A stretch of 64,000 bases of DNA from Acanthaster planci (Eukaryota; Echinodermata; Asteroidea; Valvatida; Acanthasteridae). Shown here piece by piece: positions 26,155 through 38,877 of the stretch. The stretch lies in contig NW_019091361.1 of assembly GCF_001949145.1 (NCBI RefSeq), positions 609,256 through 673,255 of the forward strand. The letters are read 5' to 3'. The notes under the pieces were generated by a model. It was not told the DNA's origin, made no database searches, and saw only the letters and a program-made list of their open reading frames with translations. Each line of letters opens with the position of its first letter. The first letter of the stretch is position 1. A program made the position numbers and the translations under genes.

Positions 26155-28474
26155 TACAATACCATGGCTATTATTTAACCATTCCTTCCTCCATGACCAT
26201 AGGGACACTTAATGTTTACAGCAATCAGTCCTTAGTGAGAACAAACTATAACAATGACTTAGAAAACAAGAGGACAAGTTTAGTTTGTACAAATGAACAA
26301 GGATATTAAATCAACTTTTCCAGCAAACACACATTAACTTGTATACCCCACTTCCTGTGGCCAACTTAATCAAAAGGGTTGGAAAAAATTTTCCATTTCA
26401 ATTAAGAGTATTAGAGTATTCTATTTTGGGATATACAGAGAGGTAAATGAAGGGTAAGATTTATTTGACAATTAAACTTTGCTATTTCTCAAAACAAATG
26501 ACAAAGTATAGCCTTTATGATCTCTTCTCTTGCATAACAGGAAGGACAAAGACATCCAAAAAAAAAAATCTGGGGGGGAGGGGCCAGAAGAGAGGAAAGA
26601 AGCACAAAGAAGAAGCAATTTCACCACAGCAGTATACATTACAGAGCTGCTCAATCATGAGCCACATTGACAGAACTCCTTACAAAGGTGCTAACCCAAA
26701 CTGCCTTCCTTTCTCTAGCCTAATGAATTCAATAAAGCGTTGTTGTCTGTGTGAAGTGTGTACGGGAGACTTCCCCCCCTGACATGTTTACTTGCAGCCT
26801 GCACCTGGCATTTAGTACATACACACACCGCAAATTTGTATTTGTTTATGAAATTGGAATCTGAAAATGGGTCGTGCAAAACGTGTACACAGAGGGACGA
26901 AAGTGGGCAAATTTCATTCCACAATTCCATTGTGGTGAAGGAGGAGAGTGCTATACTTTGGCTTCACAACTTTTTTTTTTTCATCCTGGAAATTAATTCT
27001 ATCCGTGAAGCAGTGATCCACATGAGATGGAAATCTTTAGAAAGGAGAATTTAATCTAGGCAATGGCATACTCTTTCTAAAGCATCAATGAGAACAAGGA
27101 ATAAGGTTATCCTGGGAGGGAAAAGACCCAGGGATAAGGGTTGCAATAATCTCAAGCTTTAACGAACATTTAAATCTAAAAAAAAAACCTGCTCAGGAAA
27201 TCTGCAGTAAAAAATAAACGTGTGACCAAGAACAAAAAAAAAATGACTCAAAAGATGTAAAACAGCCTGATCAAAACCTATGAAATGACAAATTGATTAC
27301 ACATGACATGAAGTTTAAAATCAATACAATTATGATTTGTAAAGGTCCATACATGCATCCAACGGCTTCATCCGTAAGTTTGAAAATTAACAAGAATTTG
27401 TGATTATTAAGCATCCAACAGACTTCAAGAAGACTGAATCTGTGATTCATGGCTCCTGTATGTCAATCTGTCAGTCCACTCAGAAAAGGGCAACTTTTTT
27501 TGCCTGCTTTAATGTAACTGTGTGGTTGAAAAATCGTGAGTTTATCAAGCTCTGTCATTATCCTGTCATTACCAGATACTACTGTACACAAGCGTGAAGC
27601 CTGGAGGTAATTTATTGCAGAGAGTTGAACGTGTACGCACTTCACCGATCAGAACACGACACTAACATAGCTCTGGCACAGACTCGTATACAGAAGACTA
27701 GTGAGACGGCAACATCCCCTCACCTCCACTAGCCCTAAAAAGAAAAGAAACATCCTACGAATGCTGCGCCAATTATTTCTATGTTTATTTGGAAAATTTG
27801 AGTAGGCAAATGCTGACACTGGCCTCAGGCAGGACATGACAAAAATGACTTTATACATCAACAAACATTCAGTCTCTAGATGTTTATTTTCTTAAATCAT
27901 GTTTTGAGAGGCATCGACTCCAATTGAAAAAAAAAATCAGATGCAAAACAACAAAACATGTCAGCAGTCAAGACTACTGCACTTTGTTTCACTTAAAAAA
28001 AAGGACATAGGTTTGCTGAACAAAAAAATGGGGGAAAACCTGCAAAATTAATTAAAAGAAAATAGACCTTAGCACAGTCCAAACACTTTGCTTCTACATG
28101 TAATTAATTATAGGTACTTCAGATTAATTTTGCTAACACAAGGAAACAATTCTTTTACAAAAAAACCCAGCATAGACATGTAAATTGTTTCAGCAAAATG
28201 GAACAAAAAGCAACAAGAAACGTGGTCCAAACCACTCATCTGACAATTAATTGAAGTCCCAATTCAGAAATTTGTTTCACACAGAATTTATAATGCAATT
28301 TACATCCGATGTCAATTCACTGAGGCTGTTGAAGCAGCCAGTCCAAGCCGCAAATTATCTCAGTAAACATTGGCTTAGAATGATTAGGCATTGCTTACCT
28401 ACCAACACAACCCCCTTCCCCTCCAAAAACAGCCAAGATGCAGGCCCAGCACTAGCCACAAAATTCAATTAGTC
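26155..28474. other. No gene recognised
   Basis: AT-rich DNA with homopolymer runs (26560-26580, 26971-26981, 27180, 27232). The 111-codon frame at 26447-26782 is lysine-rich because of poly-A and is overlapped by other frames. No supported feature. Confidence 0.45.
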
Positions 28475-28700
28475 ATGTGCCAATGTATCCGTTAGGCTGA
28501 CACGTGTCCCAGAGATTTCACCTTAGATGCGTATTAATTTGCCACTCGTTCGGACGCCTTTTGCCGCAGTGCTGTTAGAAATATGAACTCTATCCCTAGC
28601 AGTCCCATTGGTTAATCAAGGCGCAAACTGTGAATCTTAATTATCGCTCAACCTCGACTGAAATGCGTAGCACATTGGTCTCTGTGATTGTGCCTGTCAC
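28475..28700. promoter_or_regulatory. Candidate conserved non-coding element
   Basis: This block is complex and CpG-containing between long AT-rich flanks. It carries a perfect CACGTG E-box at 28501, GTATTAATTTG at 28531, CATTGGTTAATC around 28606-28617 (CCAAT plus HNF1/homeodomain-like GGTTAATC) and CTTAATTATCG around 28636. No frame of note crosses it. The dense, varied motifs and lack of simple sequence are typical of developmental enhancers conserved within a phylum. This is inference from appearance only. Confidence 0.35.
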
Positions 28701-31700
28701 ATTTCATGCTTTGTGCATGTAGCTTTTGGGCATTAGTGTTCACCAAATGGCAGGATTTATCGCAAGGTGCAAAACCAGAGTTCCCTTCCCCCATCGGCAA
28801 AACTACGGTATGTCTGGCATTTCACATGTGCAACGTGTTGCCAGCAACACCCATGTCATTTTTTCACACTTAGGAATGGAGGTCCACGTGAAGATTTTTG
28901 AGTGACAGAAGATGGTCTGATAAACATGGCACATACTAAACCAGTGTGCTACCAAGATTTTCAGACACTGCATTTGAATGAAAATAACTCCAGAAAAAGC
29001 AGAAATTTCATGAGGATCTTTCACCAATTCTTCTACTTCTGTGAATCTTGTTTTTGTGTAGGAAAAAAAATACTTTTAGTAAAGGCAGAATAATGAACAG
29101 GCCTTCAAGAAAACGCTGAAAGAGCTTGTGTTGATATGAGTTTCATGTCTACAAATTCAAGGCAAAATTAAGGAGAAAAAGGAGAGGGAAGCTTCACCCT
29201 AATCCCCTTAGGAATATGTAACATCATACTCAAATTGGAGAATTGAGGACTGTTAGGGTTAAGGTAACACCAGATATAAGTTTTGATAGGGTGCTTTAAA
29301 AAATTAGTAAGAAAATTGGGGGGGGGATAAATCAATTTGAGCACAGGGCAGAGAGAATTGACAAAGGTGTGATTTGAACCTTCAAGTGCTGCACCAACGC
29401 TCAATAATGGAAATATCTCGTTGTCCACCAAATGCTCAAAGGACAAGGAAATCAGAGCTCATTTACTTCACACACACACAATGTGACATAACTTTTGGAC
29501 ATCGACCATTTTCTTACCACTTTTGGTATTTGTGAAATTGTCCCACCAAGATATGTTCAGACAAGTTGTCCACAATTAATGTTAAGGGTCAAGTCCCATA
29601 AGCAAAGTCCTGTTGTCTTTACTATGGTTCTTGTGCTTAAGACATTTACATGTAAGACATTTACATGTAAACTATGAGAGTGTGTTTTCGTGTGGCTCTG
29701 GTATACATGTATGCTCAATTAACAGCTAAAAATGACAAAATGATACTGTGTTAGTAAAACTTCTCGGACTTTTGGGGCCTAATTTCACGCTCTGTGTACA
29801 CATACATGTGACACTGGGATATTCCCTGAATTACAATACCAGAAACAGCAGTTGCCGTGAGAATGCTTAGGCTTTGAATGCATTGATTTCCATGGACCAC
29901 TTCTGCAAAGAAAATGTGGACGTTGATAGTACTGCTTGGTGAAAAATGACGTCATGATGGATAAGAAAGAGGTCTGGATATCAGCAGTGAAAAAAAAGCA
30001 ATGGACTGAGCAAGCAAAGTTATCTATTGATGTAAAAAAATGCACTATTGGCTTGATGACCAAGGGCAATAACGGCAAAAGGCACTTTGATCTTTGTCAA
30101 AAACACTCTGCACATTGTGACTTGATCCTGCAAAATGAGTCCAAAAAATGTAGCACCAAGCATGATAAAGAGCACCTGAACTCTCTTTTGTTTTGATCAG
30201 TTTGGCATGAACTTTGAATTCCTTTGAATTTCCACTCTGCAAAGTTTTTTCAAAGCCTGTAAATCAAAAGTACCGCAGCTCTGTTGACTTGTGACTTTTT
30301 TTTTTCAGGTTAGGTCAAAATTTTTCTCAAAACTATCTTCACTGAATCCATTTAATGGCACAAAAAAAATTCTCTGAAACAAACAAAGCCATATCCTTGA
30401 TGCTACTGGTCAATATTCAGGCATGTAACATTCTGCAAACACAGAAAAAAACAGATGTTAACCCACTCCAGAGCAGGAAGCAACACAGCAGAGTCAACAT
30501 TAACCTCGCCACTCTCTTGTTTCCAGATGGTGCAAAGCCTTCTAAACATGTACGAAAGAAACAGATTGAGAAACCAGGAAAGACAAAGAGTGAAAACGTC
30601 TAATGTTAATACACGACGGTACAAAAATCTTACACAAATGATTCACACAATCAATACTACGCAAAGGTGTGTAAGCCTGTCAGACACATTTGCTGACTTC
30701 TTCCTTCCTTCTGTTAAAATATTCCCACAGGTACCGTCAGAAAAATTAATTCATTTAGTTCATCTTGCTAGTTTGCATCACAAAAATGCCAACAGATCAT
30801 TTTGATCTTTTAAAGCAAAAAAAAAAAATTTAAGATTAAAAAGACGCTTTAAAAAAAAACGTTGACTGTGATAGTATAGCAGATCAATGTTTCCCAGATG
30901 GTGGCTTTTGAAAGTCTTTTTTTTTAAATTCATACAGGAGACACTCAAGAAACATCCTGATCTGAACCATGCAAACTGGAGTAGGAACCTGCATCAATGT
31001 ATTGATTCATGTACCCATTAAGGCACATGGCACTACCACAACTCCCAACAGTCAACCGATGAGTCACTTGCAAGAGGGACAAACAATTCCCAACTGGGAC
31101 CTAGACTGCAAATGGGTTGCACTAATTGAGAGGAACTATAATTGAGAATGAAGGTTTCAATCTCTGTGTTCCTGTTTTGTATTCCGCAGACGGCTGTCTC
31201 CAACCTCTCTGCCTTTCACAGCCTCCAAAAATAAATTTAACTGAAGACAGTACAGATGTAATTCATCATAATATTTTTAAAGGAAAACAACTTGAAAAAT
31301 TGGTTTCCCTCCTTTACTAAAATCATATTTCACACTTCATAGTACAGAATAATTGTCCTAAAATTGCCTTATTTGTTCCGTTCTTTTTGTTAAGTACTGA
31401 AAAGATTAAGTCTTCTCAGCAAGTGAAACTTTCATTTTGGCACTTCTACTTGTCTGTTTTGTTTCATACTAACCTAAATTTAGGCTCTAAATGAAAATAT
31501 GGGCAGGAATTCTTTTCTTTTTTTTACTGAGGTATCACTTCTGGTATTCGGGAAACTCTGAGACGCAATTGCCAGAAATTCACTGCTAGAGAGAGCACAA
31601 AGGCAACTGACAAAAAATCTGACAAGGACTTTCAGGGGAGAGGGGGTAAATACAAATTATCAAATTTTGAAGACTAAAAACTAAGTTTCAGAGACCAAAA

Positions 31701-32125
31701 GTGAGACAAGTTCATTCCCAAAAACCTGTTAACAGACAGACTTTTAAAATAAGACGGACAATGACTTACAGGTACCTTCAGGGAAAGCATTCACTCTGCT
31801 GTATATTCACATTAATTACACATATCTATAAATTAATCTCCCATCTCATTTCAAAGATATTCCCATGATGAAAACTATTCTCAGCAAATTCAGTAACCAA
31901 TAAATTCCAAACAAAAGTCCCAATGGATCCACCATTCATGGTCATCAAATACACCAGAAAATGAAATTCCCTAAATCAGTAGTCAGATTTAAAATAATTG
32001 AACAAAATATATCTTAATGGAAATAAAGCTCTTTAAACTTCAACACTTTTCTGTTGCTCTTGAAAAAAAATCTCTGGATGGAAAAACCGCATTCAAATTA
32101 TTTTTAATTGGCATTTAATATGTTC
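28701..32125. other. Gene-free stretch; small 15-bp tandem at 29641-29670
   Basis: At 29641-29670 the unit GACATTTACATGTAA occurs twice in tandem with no mismatch. A palindromic CRE (TGACGTCA) lies at 29947-29954, about as often as chance allows in 64 kb. Frames up to 116 codons (30455-30805) are overlapped in other phases and unrecognised. The rest is AT-rich DNA with poly-A/T runs near 30300, 30815-30860 and 31511. Confidence 0.45.
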
Positions 32126-32139
32126 TCACAAGAGGGCGC
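32126..32139 (+). promoter_or_regulatory. CTCF-like site
   Basis: TCACAAGAGGGCGC fits the CTCF core at about 12 of 14 positions. A second, weaker core (ACAACAGAGGGCGA) lies 79 bp downstream at 32205-32218 in the same direction, so the pair may form a small cluster. Confidence 0.4.
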
Positions 32140-32204
32140 CACATCTATCTACTTGAGTTCAAGAGAAATCATCACAACATGCAGAAGTTCACAGCTAGCT
32201 CTGA

Positions 32205-32218
32205 ACAACAGAGGGCGA
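32205..32218 (+). promoter_or_regulatory. CTCF-like site, weaker
   Basis: The CAGAGGGCG part is good but the last consensus base and the upstream half fit poorly (about 11 of 14). Its interest comes from its stronger neighbour in the same orientation. Confidence 0.25.
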
Positions 32219-33767
32219 CGTTTTGCCTGTGTATTAAAGAGGAGAAGTGAGGAACATTTTTTTTCTGATTAGACAACAGTTTTGTGTGTACTTCATAACT
32301 TCTTTGATAATTTAATGCCCACACCCCATAAAACATCCGCCATCAAATATACTACACGTTCCTCTGTACTTTTGGTTTCTTTTTAGATGAAAGAATGTAT
32401 TTTAATCCAATGGTTTCTGCTCAGTAATGCATTAAGCCGCAGAATTTGTACACTTATTAATTTATATTATTTCAGTCACAGATATTCTCAAATATGCAAT
32501 AAGATTTTCTGCCCATTCCTAGTGTCTACATGTCCCTTGTTACGATCACTCAAACCATCAAAGTCTCCTTTCATTGTTTATTGGCTCCTTACAAAATACC
32601 CTAAACTAAACAAATTCCAACCTTTAGCAAAAACAAATTTTTAACTTGTCTCCATCTAGCCAGTACTAACCAACATCGTCAACATGACGTGTCTCCCCTC
32701 AACCTCAGGTCTACCGTTACTGAATGACAAACATAGACATTTTCCCTTCCCCATTCTTGCCTAGCCAACAAGCAGGCCCCAGTCATGTTTGCCTGCATAC
32801 ATTGACCAAAATCTCACAAACCAATCAACCACATTTTCAAGTTCCTCCCAAATAGACCCAGGCCAAGTTGACAAACATGAGAAAATATCGTCTTTCTTTG
32901 GTCTAACGACTCTGTCTTGTTCGTTATTTTTTCTGTTCCTAAAAAAAAAAAAAACGGAATTGCAGCCTCTTCCATTTCAGTATTCTTATTTCTGTCACGG
33001 ACGGTCTTGTTAGTGGCAAAGATTCGTGTGGACAATCAGCGTTTCTATTCAAACATGATTTGACAAATGACGACAAGTATAAATTGACCACTATAAATGT
33101 ATTTTGGAGTCATCGACTGTCTACTTTGGCTGAAATACCAGTAAGGAAGGTCCAATTTCTTTTTTTATCTTGCTCATTTCTCTCTTTGTTCGTATTATGA
33201 GGAAGACAATTATACACAGGAGAGCAATGTTCTGTGTGCATAAATCAACTTACTCTATCCTCACCTCCAATTGAAGACAACCAGTCAAGGTTATAATTTG
33301 ACCATACAAAAAGCAGCCACAGAAATATGACATAAAACCAGACTTTTCCATTCCGGTGAGCCATATTTGCCCTTTTGCACTTTCCTTGTTTCTTAGACCA
33401 AAAGAAAAGATATCCTTTTCAAAATATTTGATAAAAAGCTATTTGGTTTTTGTTACAGAAAAAAGAAGTAATGTTTTGTTTTATTCATGTAAGCGTCAGG
33501 CTAACAATTTTTGAAAAGGCATTATCAACCAATATGGAACAAGCTTCCAGCTTCAGTTGTGGCTTTTAAATTTATAAAGAATTTTTTTACAGATTTTATA
33601 TTCAATGACAGTAGACATACCGTAAAATTATATGCAGTCATCACTGGTGTCGTGAGCACAACTCATCAATTCCATGGTTACATAAAGCTACATGTACATG
33701 TAACTGTAAAAAAGAAAGTCACTGGATAGCCACTTTGAATGACTACTGAAAATAAATCACCAGTCTA
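32219..33767. other. No gene recognised
   Basis: AT-rich DNA with a poly-A run at 32941-32954. Frames of 72 to 85 codons are unrecognised. TACATGTACATGTA-type sequence occurs near 33690. Confidence 0.45.
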
Positions 33768-33781
33768 ACACTAGAGGGCGT
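33768..33781 (+). promoter_or_regulatory. CTCF-like site
   Basis: ACACTAGAGGGCGT fits the CTCF core at 12 of 14 positions. The upstream ACACTAG is the same as in the stronger site at 26141, so both may come from the same binding preference. Confidence 0.4.
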
Positions 33782-35739
33782 ATTTCTCCACCACACACAC
33801 GAAAACATTCGGAGATTATTTACAGATCTTCCACTCACATACAAAGAAGGTTGACTTAGGAAGTATTTGTTTAAACATGTTCAGATATGCAACACACGAC
33901 TATATCTTGTAATAAGGATTAGAGTTGGTATCCAATTCACATCCTCCATCAAGGACACCTGCCAGTTCTTTGTTGCCTTTTCCAAAAGGTGAGAGGATGA
34001 AGCAAGAACCTGTTCCCAACCCTAGATCCCAGACACCCTTACTGCAAAACGAGGTCACTGAGGAGCAAGGTAAAGACTACACCAGGGCAACAACCATGCC
34101 ACTAGCAAACATCACCCTGAGTCATAGCCTGGCCTAAGGCAACATCAGCCTGGGTCTCCCAATAACCACCAGAAATCTGGCCTTCTTCATATCAGACTAC
34201 AGATTGATGAGTTACACGTGACACTCCGCCCAAGAAAAAGAAAAAAAGGAAATCCTCATCAAACCAGAGTCTGATCTTCATCCCTGTGAAATTCATTATG
34301 AAACAACTGCAGGTGGCATTAATGAGTCGACCCAGATTTTGACCTTCACCTTTCCTTCCATCATTCCGTGTTTGGAGCTCAATCATTTCAGTTGGAAGCT
34401 GATATATTAAAAAAGAATTATCATAATTGGAGAGGGTTTGGTTGGGCAAACGGCCCAGACAGCCAACAAACTGACAATTTGAACACACAGGAATCTATAG
34501 CAGAAGATGAAGACAAGTCGGCATAGAACAAACACTGCTTTACTGCTTGCCAAGGCTCACTGCAGGGTTCTTATCTATACAATTGAGGTATCCACCCTTT
34601 CTGTAAACATCCATTCAAAGACATCATGAACCTACTCCAAAAACTTGAATGCAACTTGAGTGGGATTCAGACACTACCCCTCTCTTGTGCAACTGTCAAA
34701 AAATAAAACCTCAACTGTATAAATCAAATGATTATCTTCACGCCACTCATAAAAACAATTATTATTTCATGAAGGACCAAGATGAGGCACACATAGCGGA
34801 TCATTTCCATCACACTTTTTAATTGTATCATTTTCATTCCAGAAATTCTACCAAAGCTACACACATTTGGGGAAAAAAGCAATTCTTTACTACAAGCTTC
34901 TTCAGAACCAAGATGAACAGCTGAATTGCATGATTTTTATCGACAGGCAATTTCTGTTGGCGCCGTCATGCTTCTAAAATGATGTTATCTGAGAGAAAAA
35001 ATGTCTTACTTAATAAAACCACTCTCCAGAAACATTTGTACAATGTCAGGACTCTGAAAAACAAGTCTATCTAATGGCAGACACATACAGTGGAATGAAG
35101 CGAGTTTCAAACCAAGTCTAAGAAATGACAAAAATCTATGCTAATGCCTGATCGTGGAAACAGTGTTAGATCAGGGCTCAAATCTTTGATAATGATATTT
35201 CCCTCAGCTGCTAATGTCATCAGGAAGAGCATTTTTTAATATGTCTGCCTTACTGCAGGAAGTGGAGAGGAAGTGAGGATCATTATAGAATGATCCCAGT
35301 GCTGGGCGTTATGTGCGGCACAGGAAAAGTTGCCGATTACATCATCATTTTATGTGGTTGTTACATCCGGCAAACCATTAGCAATGTGCATGTCATGTCA
35401 AAATGTAACATATCACCCTTTCTTCAAAGTCACATATTCCTTCCGCACAAGTTTACACTAGTTCTCATGTTTTTTTTAACATCATCGCACCAGAAACTTT
35501 ACAATAACTGTGCATCTCAAATGCAGAGAATTTTGAACATTACTCTTACAAATGGCTGACACGGCTTCAGTCTGCACCTCATGGCAAAACAACAGTATAT
35601 CCCTGAGGATGCAAAACCAATGGCTTAAACTTAAAGTGTGGGCTGTGGACAAAGTGTAAACTAGTCAACCAGGTGTCAGTTGTACGGTTGTCATTGGCAG
35701 GTGGGTACTCACACTTGGTCTTCAAGTCTCAGTGAAACA
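33782..35739. other. No gene recognised; small motif-rich patch near 35160-35290
   Basis: Mostly AT-rich and unremarkable. Between about 35160 and 35290 the sequence is more complex and contains CAGCTGCTAATGTCATC, an E-box joined to a homeodomain-type core. This could be regulatory but the patch is short. Frames up to 98 codons are unrecognised. Confidence 0.4.
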
Positions 35740-35753
35740 GTGCCCTCTACGTT
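35740..35753 (-). promoter_or_regulatory. CTCF-like site, weaker
   Basis: On the minus strand AACGTAGAGGGCAC fits the core half (TAGAGGGCAC) exactly but the first three bases poorly, about 11 of 14 in total. Confidence 0.25.
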
Positions 35754-35939
35754 CATGCAGGGAGGGATAACAAAAACAAGACTTTGGGTAAATATGAATA
35801 AATGCTACCCCAGAGACCCCTTGCATTACAACATCTGCAGCCCATGGACCCTTTCCAAAATGTTTCCTTAATGTGACTGATGGACTTGTCTGCTTATAGG
35901 TCACACAATCCCTGTCCAAGGCTCTTCTTGTTATCCGAA

Positions 35940-36345
35940 TAATGGCTACATCCTGGCTTTAAGGACTCAATAACGTGAAGCATCATCAGGAGAGTCCAGA
36001 CCTCACTGGAGACTGGCTCGATATGCTACATGTCCGAGAGGAAGTAACCAGTAACCAGTTGCCAGGGCTCAGCTGACAAGGAACAGACAATCATTACCTA
36101 TCATCTGCACCTCTTGAGCCCATGAAGAGCCCCGGCCTAGTCATCAAACCACTGTCATCATCCCTTTTCAGGCTTGGCTATCCACAGATTGACAGAGCTA
36201 ATCAGCTGGGGATGGAGGAAGATGGTCCTCAAACCGCTTATATGCTGGAAAGGCCAGGCCTGATATTGATTACACTCATTGATTCAGTGAGTATCATTTC
36301 CAGCCAATGTGGTAGAAGGATCAGAATTGAGTGGATATGGAAGTA
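35940..36345. promoter_or_regulatory. Candidate regulatory block
   Basis: A 400-bp stretch of complex sequence with few homopolymers. It contains ATTGACAGAGCTAATCAGCT near 36188-36207 (a TALE-type TTGACAG beside TAATC), TGATTACACTCATTGATTC near 36270, and several CAGCTG-like E-boxes. A plus-strand frame of 76 codons (36122-36352) is open across it; the translation is not recognised and is proline- and serine-rich without repeats. A coding exon is not excluded, but I see no good acceptor and donor pair around it. Confidence 0.25.
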
Positions 36346-36408
36346 TTCATAATGTACATGTACATATAAATACCTTTAGGTTTTGTGGATGCCTTGAAAA
36401 ATCGAACA

Positions 36409-36470
36409 GAATCTAACAGCAAAGCATAGAGACAGCTGAATCCAATCAACAGTAAAGTATAGAGCCCACT
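36409..36470. repeat. Degenerate two-copy tandem repeat, about 30 bp unit
   Basis: Two diverged copies, about 36409-36436 and 36437-36470, share GAATC(C/T)AA, CAG(C/T)AAAG(C/T)ATAGAG and a final CT, with small gaps. This looks like an old slippage duplication. Confidence 0.45.
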
Positions 36471-38159
36471 GAACCCAACAAGATCAACACCAAGTCACAG
36501 CAATAACACAGTCTCGTCTTCTTATCAATGAAAATTTATAAAATTGTTCTACGTTTGAAACTGATGGATTCAGCAAGTACAGGTTTTCAACTTTTAACCC
36601 TGAGAAAGTGTGCAATAAAAAACTTTAAGAGTGGATGAAAAGTGTCCCTCTAAACTGCTCTTGCAGTTAGGACATTTATTTGTTGCTATTAACATTGATT
36701 TGAACATTGATTGACACTTTCATTATCTACACATGTATGATATCCACTATCTAGTAAATGTCAGATGAGCCAAATCCTAAAACATAGTCACATCCACAAA
36801 TGCCAACCGAATTCATAAAACAGAGACATCTGGTCAAATATGAATTGCAAAACCTAAACCACACCAAACATCCTCACAGCCTAAAGGCAAAGCAGAACAT
36901 GGTCACCAGAATGTCAGCCATGGGCAATGAAGGCAACAGTACGACAGGCTAACTAATACTGAACACAAGAGGGGGCACTTCCTTTCTAGTAGTTATTCAA
37001 GACCAATGCAGTACATGTATGGATGGGTTTTACTCAAAGAAAATAGTCTTGACGACAAGTCATTTTTTGTTTCTTGGTGTCCTCCACCAATCTAGACAAT
37101 ATGCAAAGTAAAAATTTAAACACAAAACATTGTAATTTAATTTTCATTCTGACTGAAAAAAGTTTCATTATGAATATTCATACAGTGCATACAAACTGGA
37201 CTATTTAGCAAGCAACCATGTTTATGCATGCAAGAGGAGGTATCAGATCTTTCAATGCTGGGAAACAGATTTAATGCACCTCTGCATTTATAAATCCATA
37301 TACATTATTTTTTCCTTTGAAAAGTGAATATTCTGAAAACAATTCAGAATGATATCGGAAGGAAGCTAAAATATGTGACCAGGTAAGTACAGACACTAAA
37401 AGGTATCATGTAGACATTTTGAGTTTGGTTTAATCACTCTTTATCTAATTGTTGAATAACACGGATAGTGAAGAGATTCAACAATTCTGTGGCATTTTAT
37501 CATTTAAAAAAAATCATGAAAGAAATAGTAACTTCTGGTCCCAATTGGAACCAGGAATAAAAGGACCCATTCTACTAACATGGTTTTAGAATCAACAATT
37601 TCCAACATACATGCAAGTGGTTGATATGAGCAATGTTGATCGCATTTTCAAGTGTTTTGTACTGGGCAAACGTAAGGTTACTGATCAACTCAGACGCCTT
37701 AAATTTTAAGTTTAAGTTTAAAGTAAGACAAGGCATCAAATTTGTAAAGTAGAACACTTTCAACCCTGTGACAACATGTGCAGCAATCTATACACAAACA
37801 CTGGCAGAATTCTCATTTGCACATGAAACCCTAAAAATACCAGTGTAGTGGGATATTGTTCATAACAGATCATAAATGAGTTTCATAAGCCAGCTTGCAA
37901 ATTCCTTCGAGGCAAATACAAATTCTCTCCCAGGGGAAAACTACATTTGAATTGCAGATGAAATGGTCGATTGATATCTATGATTCCTTTTTCTCCAATC
38001 GTCTACGAACACTGCGTTCATTCTCATACCAATCTCTAGAGACGTCTAGACTGCACATACATGTAACATGTAGATACGCCTTCAAAAAGTTGGGACACAA
38101 TCCATTCATACAGAGACAGCCTCTGTTGATTAACCAGCGCTGTCTGGTGCCACCGAAAC
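36471..38159. other. No gene recognised
   Basis: AT-rich DNA. A CTCF-like core (ACAAGAGGGGGCAC, 11 of 14) lies at 36965-36978. Frames of 62 to 103 codons are unrecognised. No other supported feature. Confidence 0.45.
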
Positions 38160-38196
38160 GGTCGCATTTGCGCCTAAAAAATGATTATATGCGACC
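38160..38196. repeat. Small hairpin, 8-bp stem, with GCGCCTAA in the loop
   Basis: GGTCGCAT and ATGCGACC form a perfect 8-bp GC-containing stem around a 21-base loop that includes GCGCCTAAAAAATG. Another hairpin 650 bp away (38845-38877) also contains GCGCCTAA, which suggests both derive from the same repeat family or mark the ends of one element. Confidence 0.4.
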
Positions 38197-38844
38197 AAAT
38201 GTTTAATTCTTATCGCCACTGGTGACCATGATTTGTGCCTGTTAGTTGCCCACCTTGTCAGTCATACCGGTATTTCACAAAGGATTGCTGCCCAGTTTTC
38301 TTCTATGTGCACCAAGCGATGTGTCTCTATGATTACACGGTTCTTCTCCGTCTTACTATGTACACAGCATGAGCCCACATTAACTGCAACGTAGTTTACA
38401 TGTAGGTACGGTACATACACTCACATATAGATACTAGGTACCTGAGTCGACTGGTTTGTGGTCGCACGCTGTATAGAGTGTGTATGGGGAGCAGAGATGT
38501 TTCGCGTATTCATAATGCACTGGCAGTATATGCATGCCACAATTCCAGTGCAGCAAACTTGTTTCAGTCCCAAATTTGGAGTTTGAAACCAAAGATTTCC
38601 TTGGTCCCATCCTGTCCCAGGTACCAAATACTCAAACGTGTGAGAACAAACATGCCTTGTCTTTTCTTTCAGCTTTTTTTCATATAATTGGTTGCCATTT
38701 TTGATTTATTCCACAAGCACAAAATCCAAAGCCTGTCTGTCCTGTGGATAATTGACAGAATAATGTTTCTGTGTGTTTTGCCAGATTTTGTACATGTAAC
38801 TTGTGCAGTTTGCAAATGTGTGTACCGTATGTACAAAAAATGAC

Positions 38845-38877
38845 CTGGCGCCTAACTAGTTTTTTTCTAGGAGCCAG
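38845..38877. repeat. Small hairpin, 10-bp stem
   Basis: CTGGCGCCTA and TAGGAGCCAG pair with one mismatch around a 13-base, T-rich loop. The shared GCGCCTAA links it to the hairpin at 38160. A T-rich loop in a GC-rich stem also resembles a terminator shape, but that has no meaning in this eukaryotic context. Confidence 0.4.

Noticed and set aside
29340-29445. Minus-strand box B-like GGTTCAAATCAC suggesting another tRNA-derived element
   Set aside because: The T arm does not pair, box A is weak at any suitable spacing, and there are no flanking duplications.
29947-29954. Perfect CRE (TGACGTCA)
   Set aside because: A single 8-bp match is expected about once in a window this size, and nothing around it looks like a promoter.
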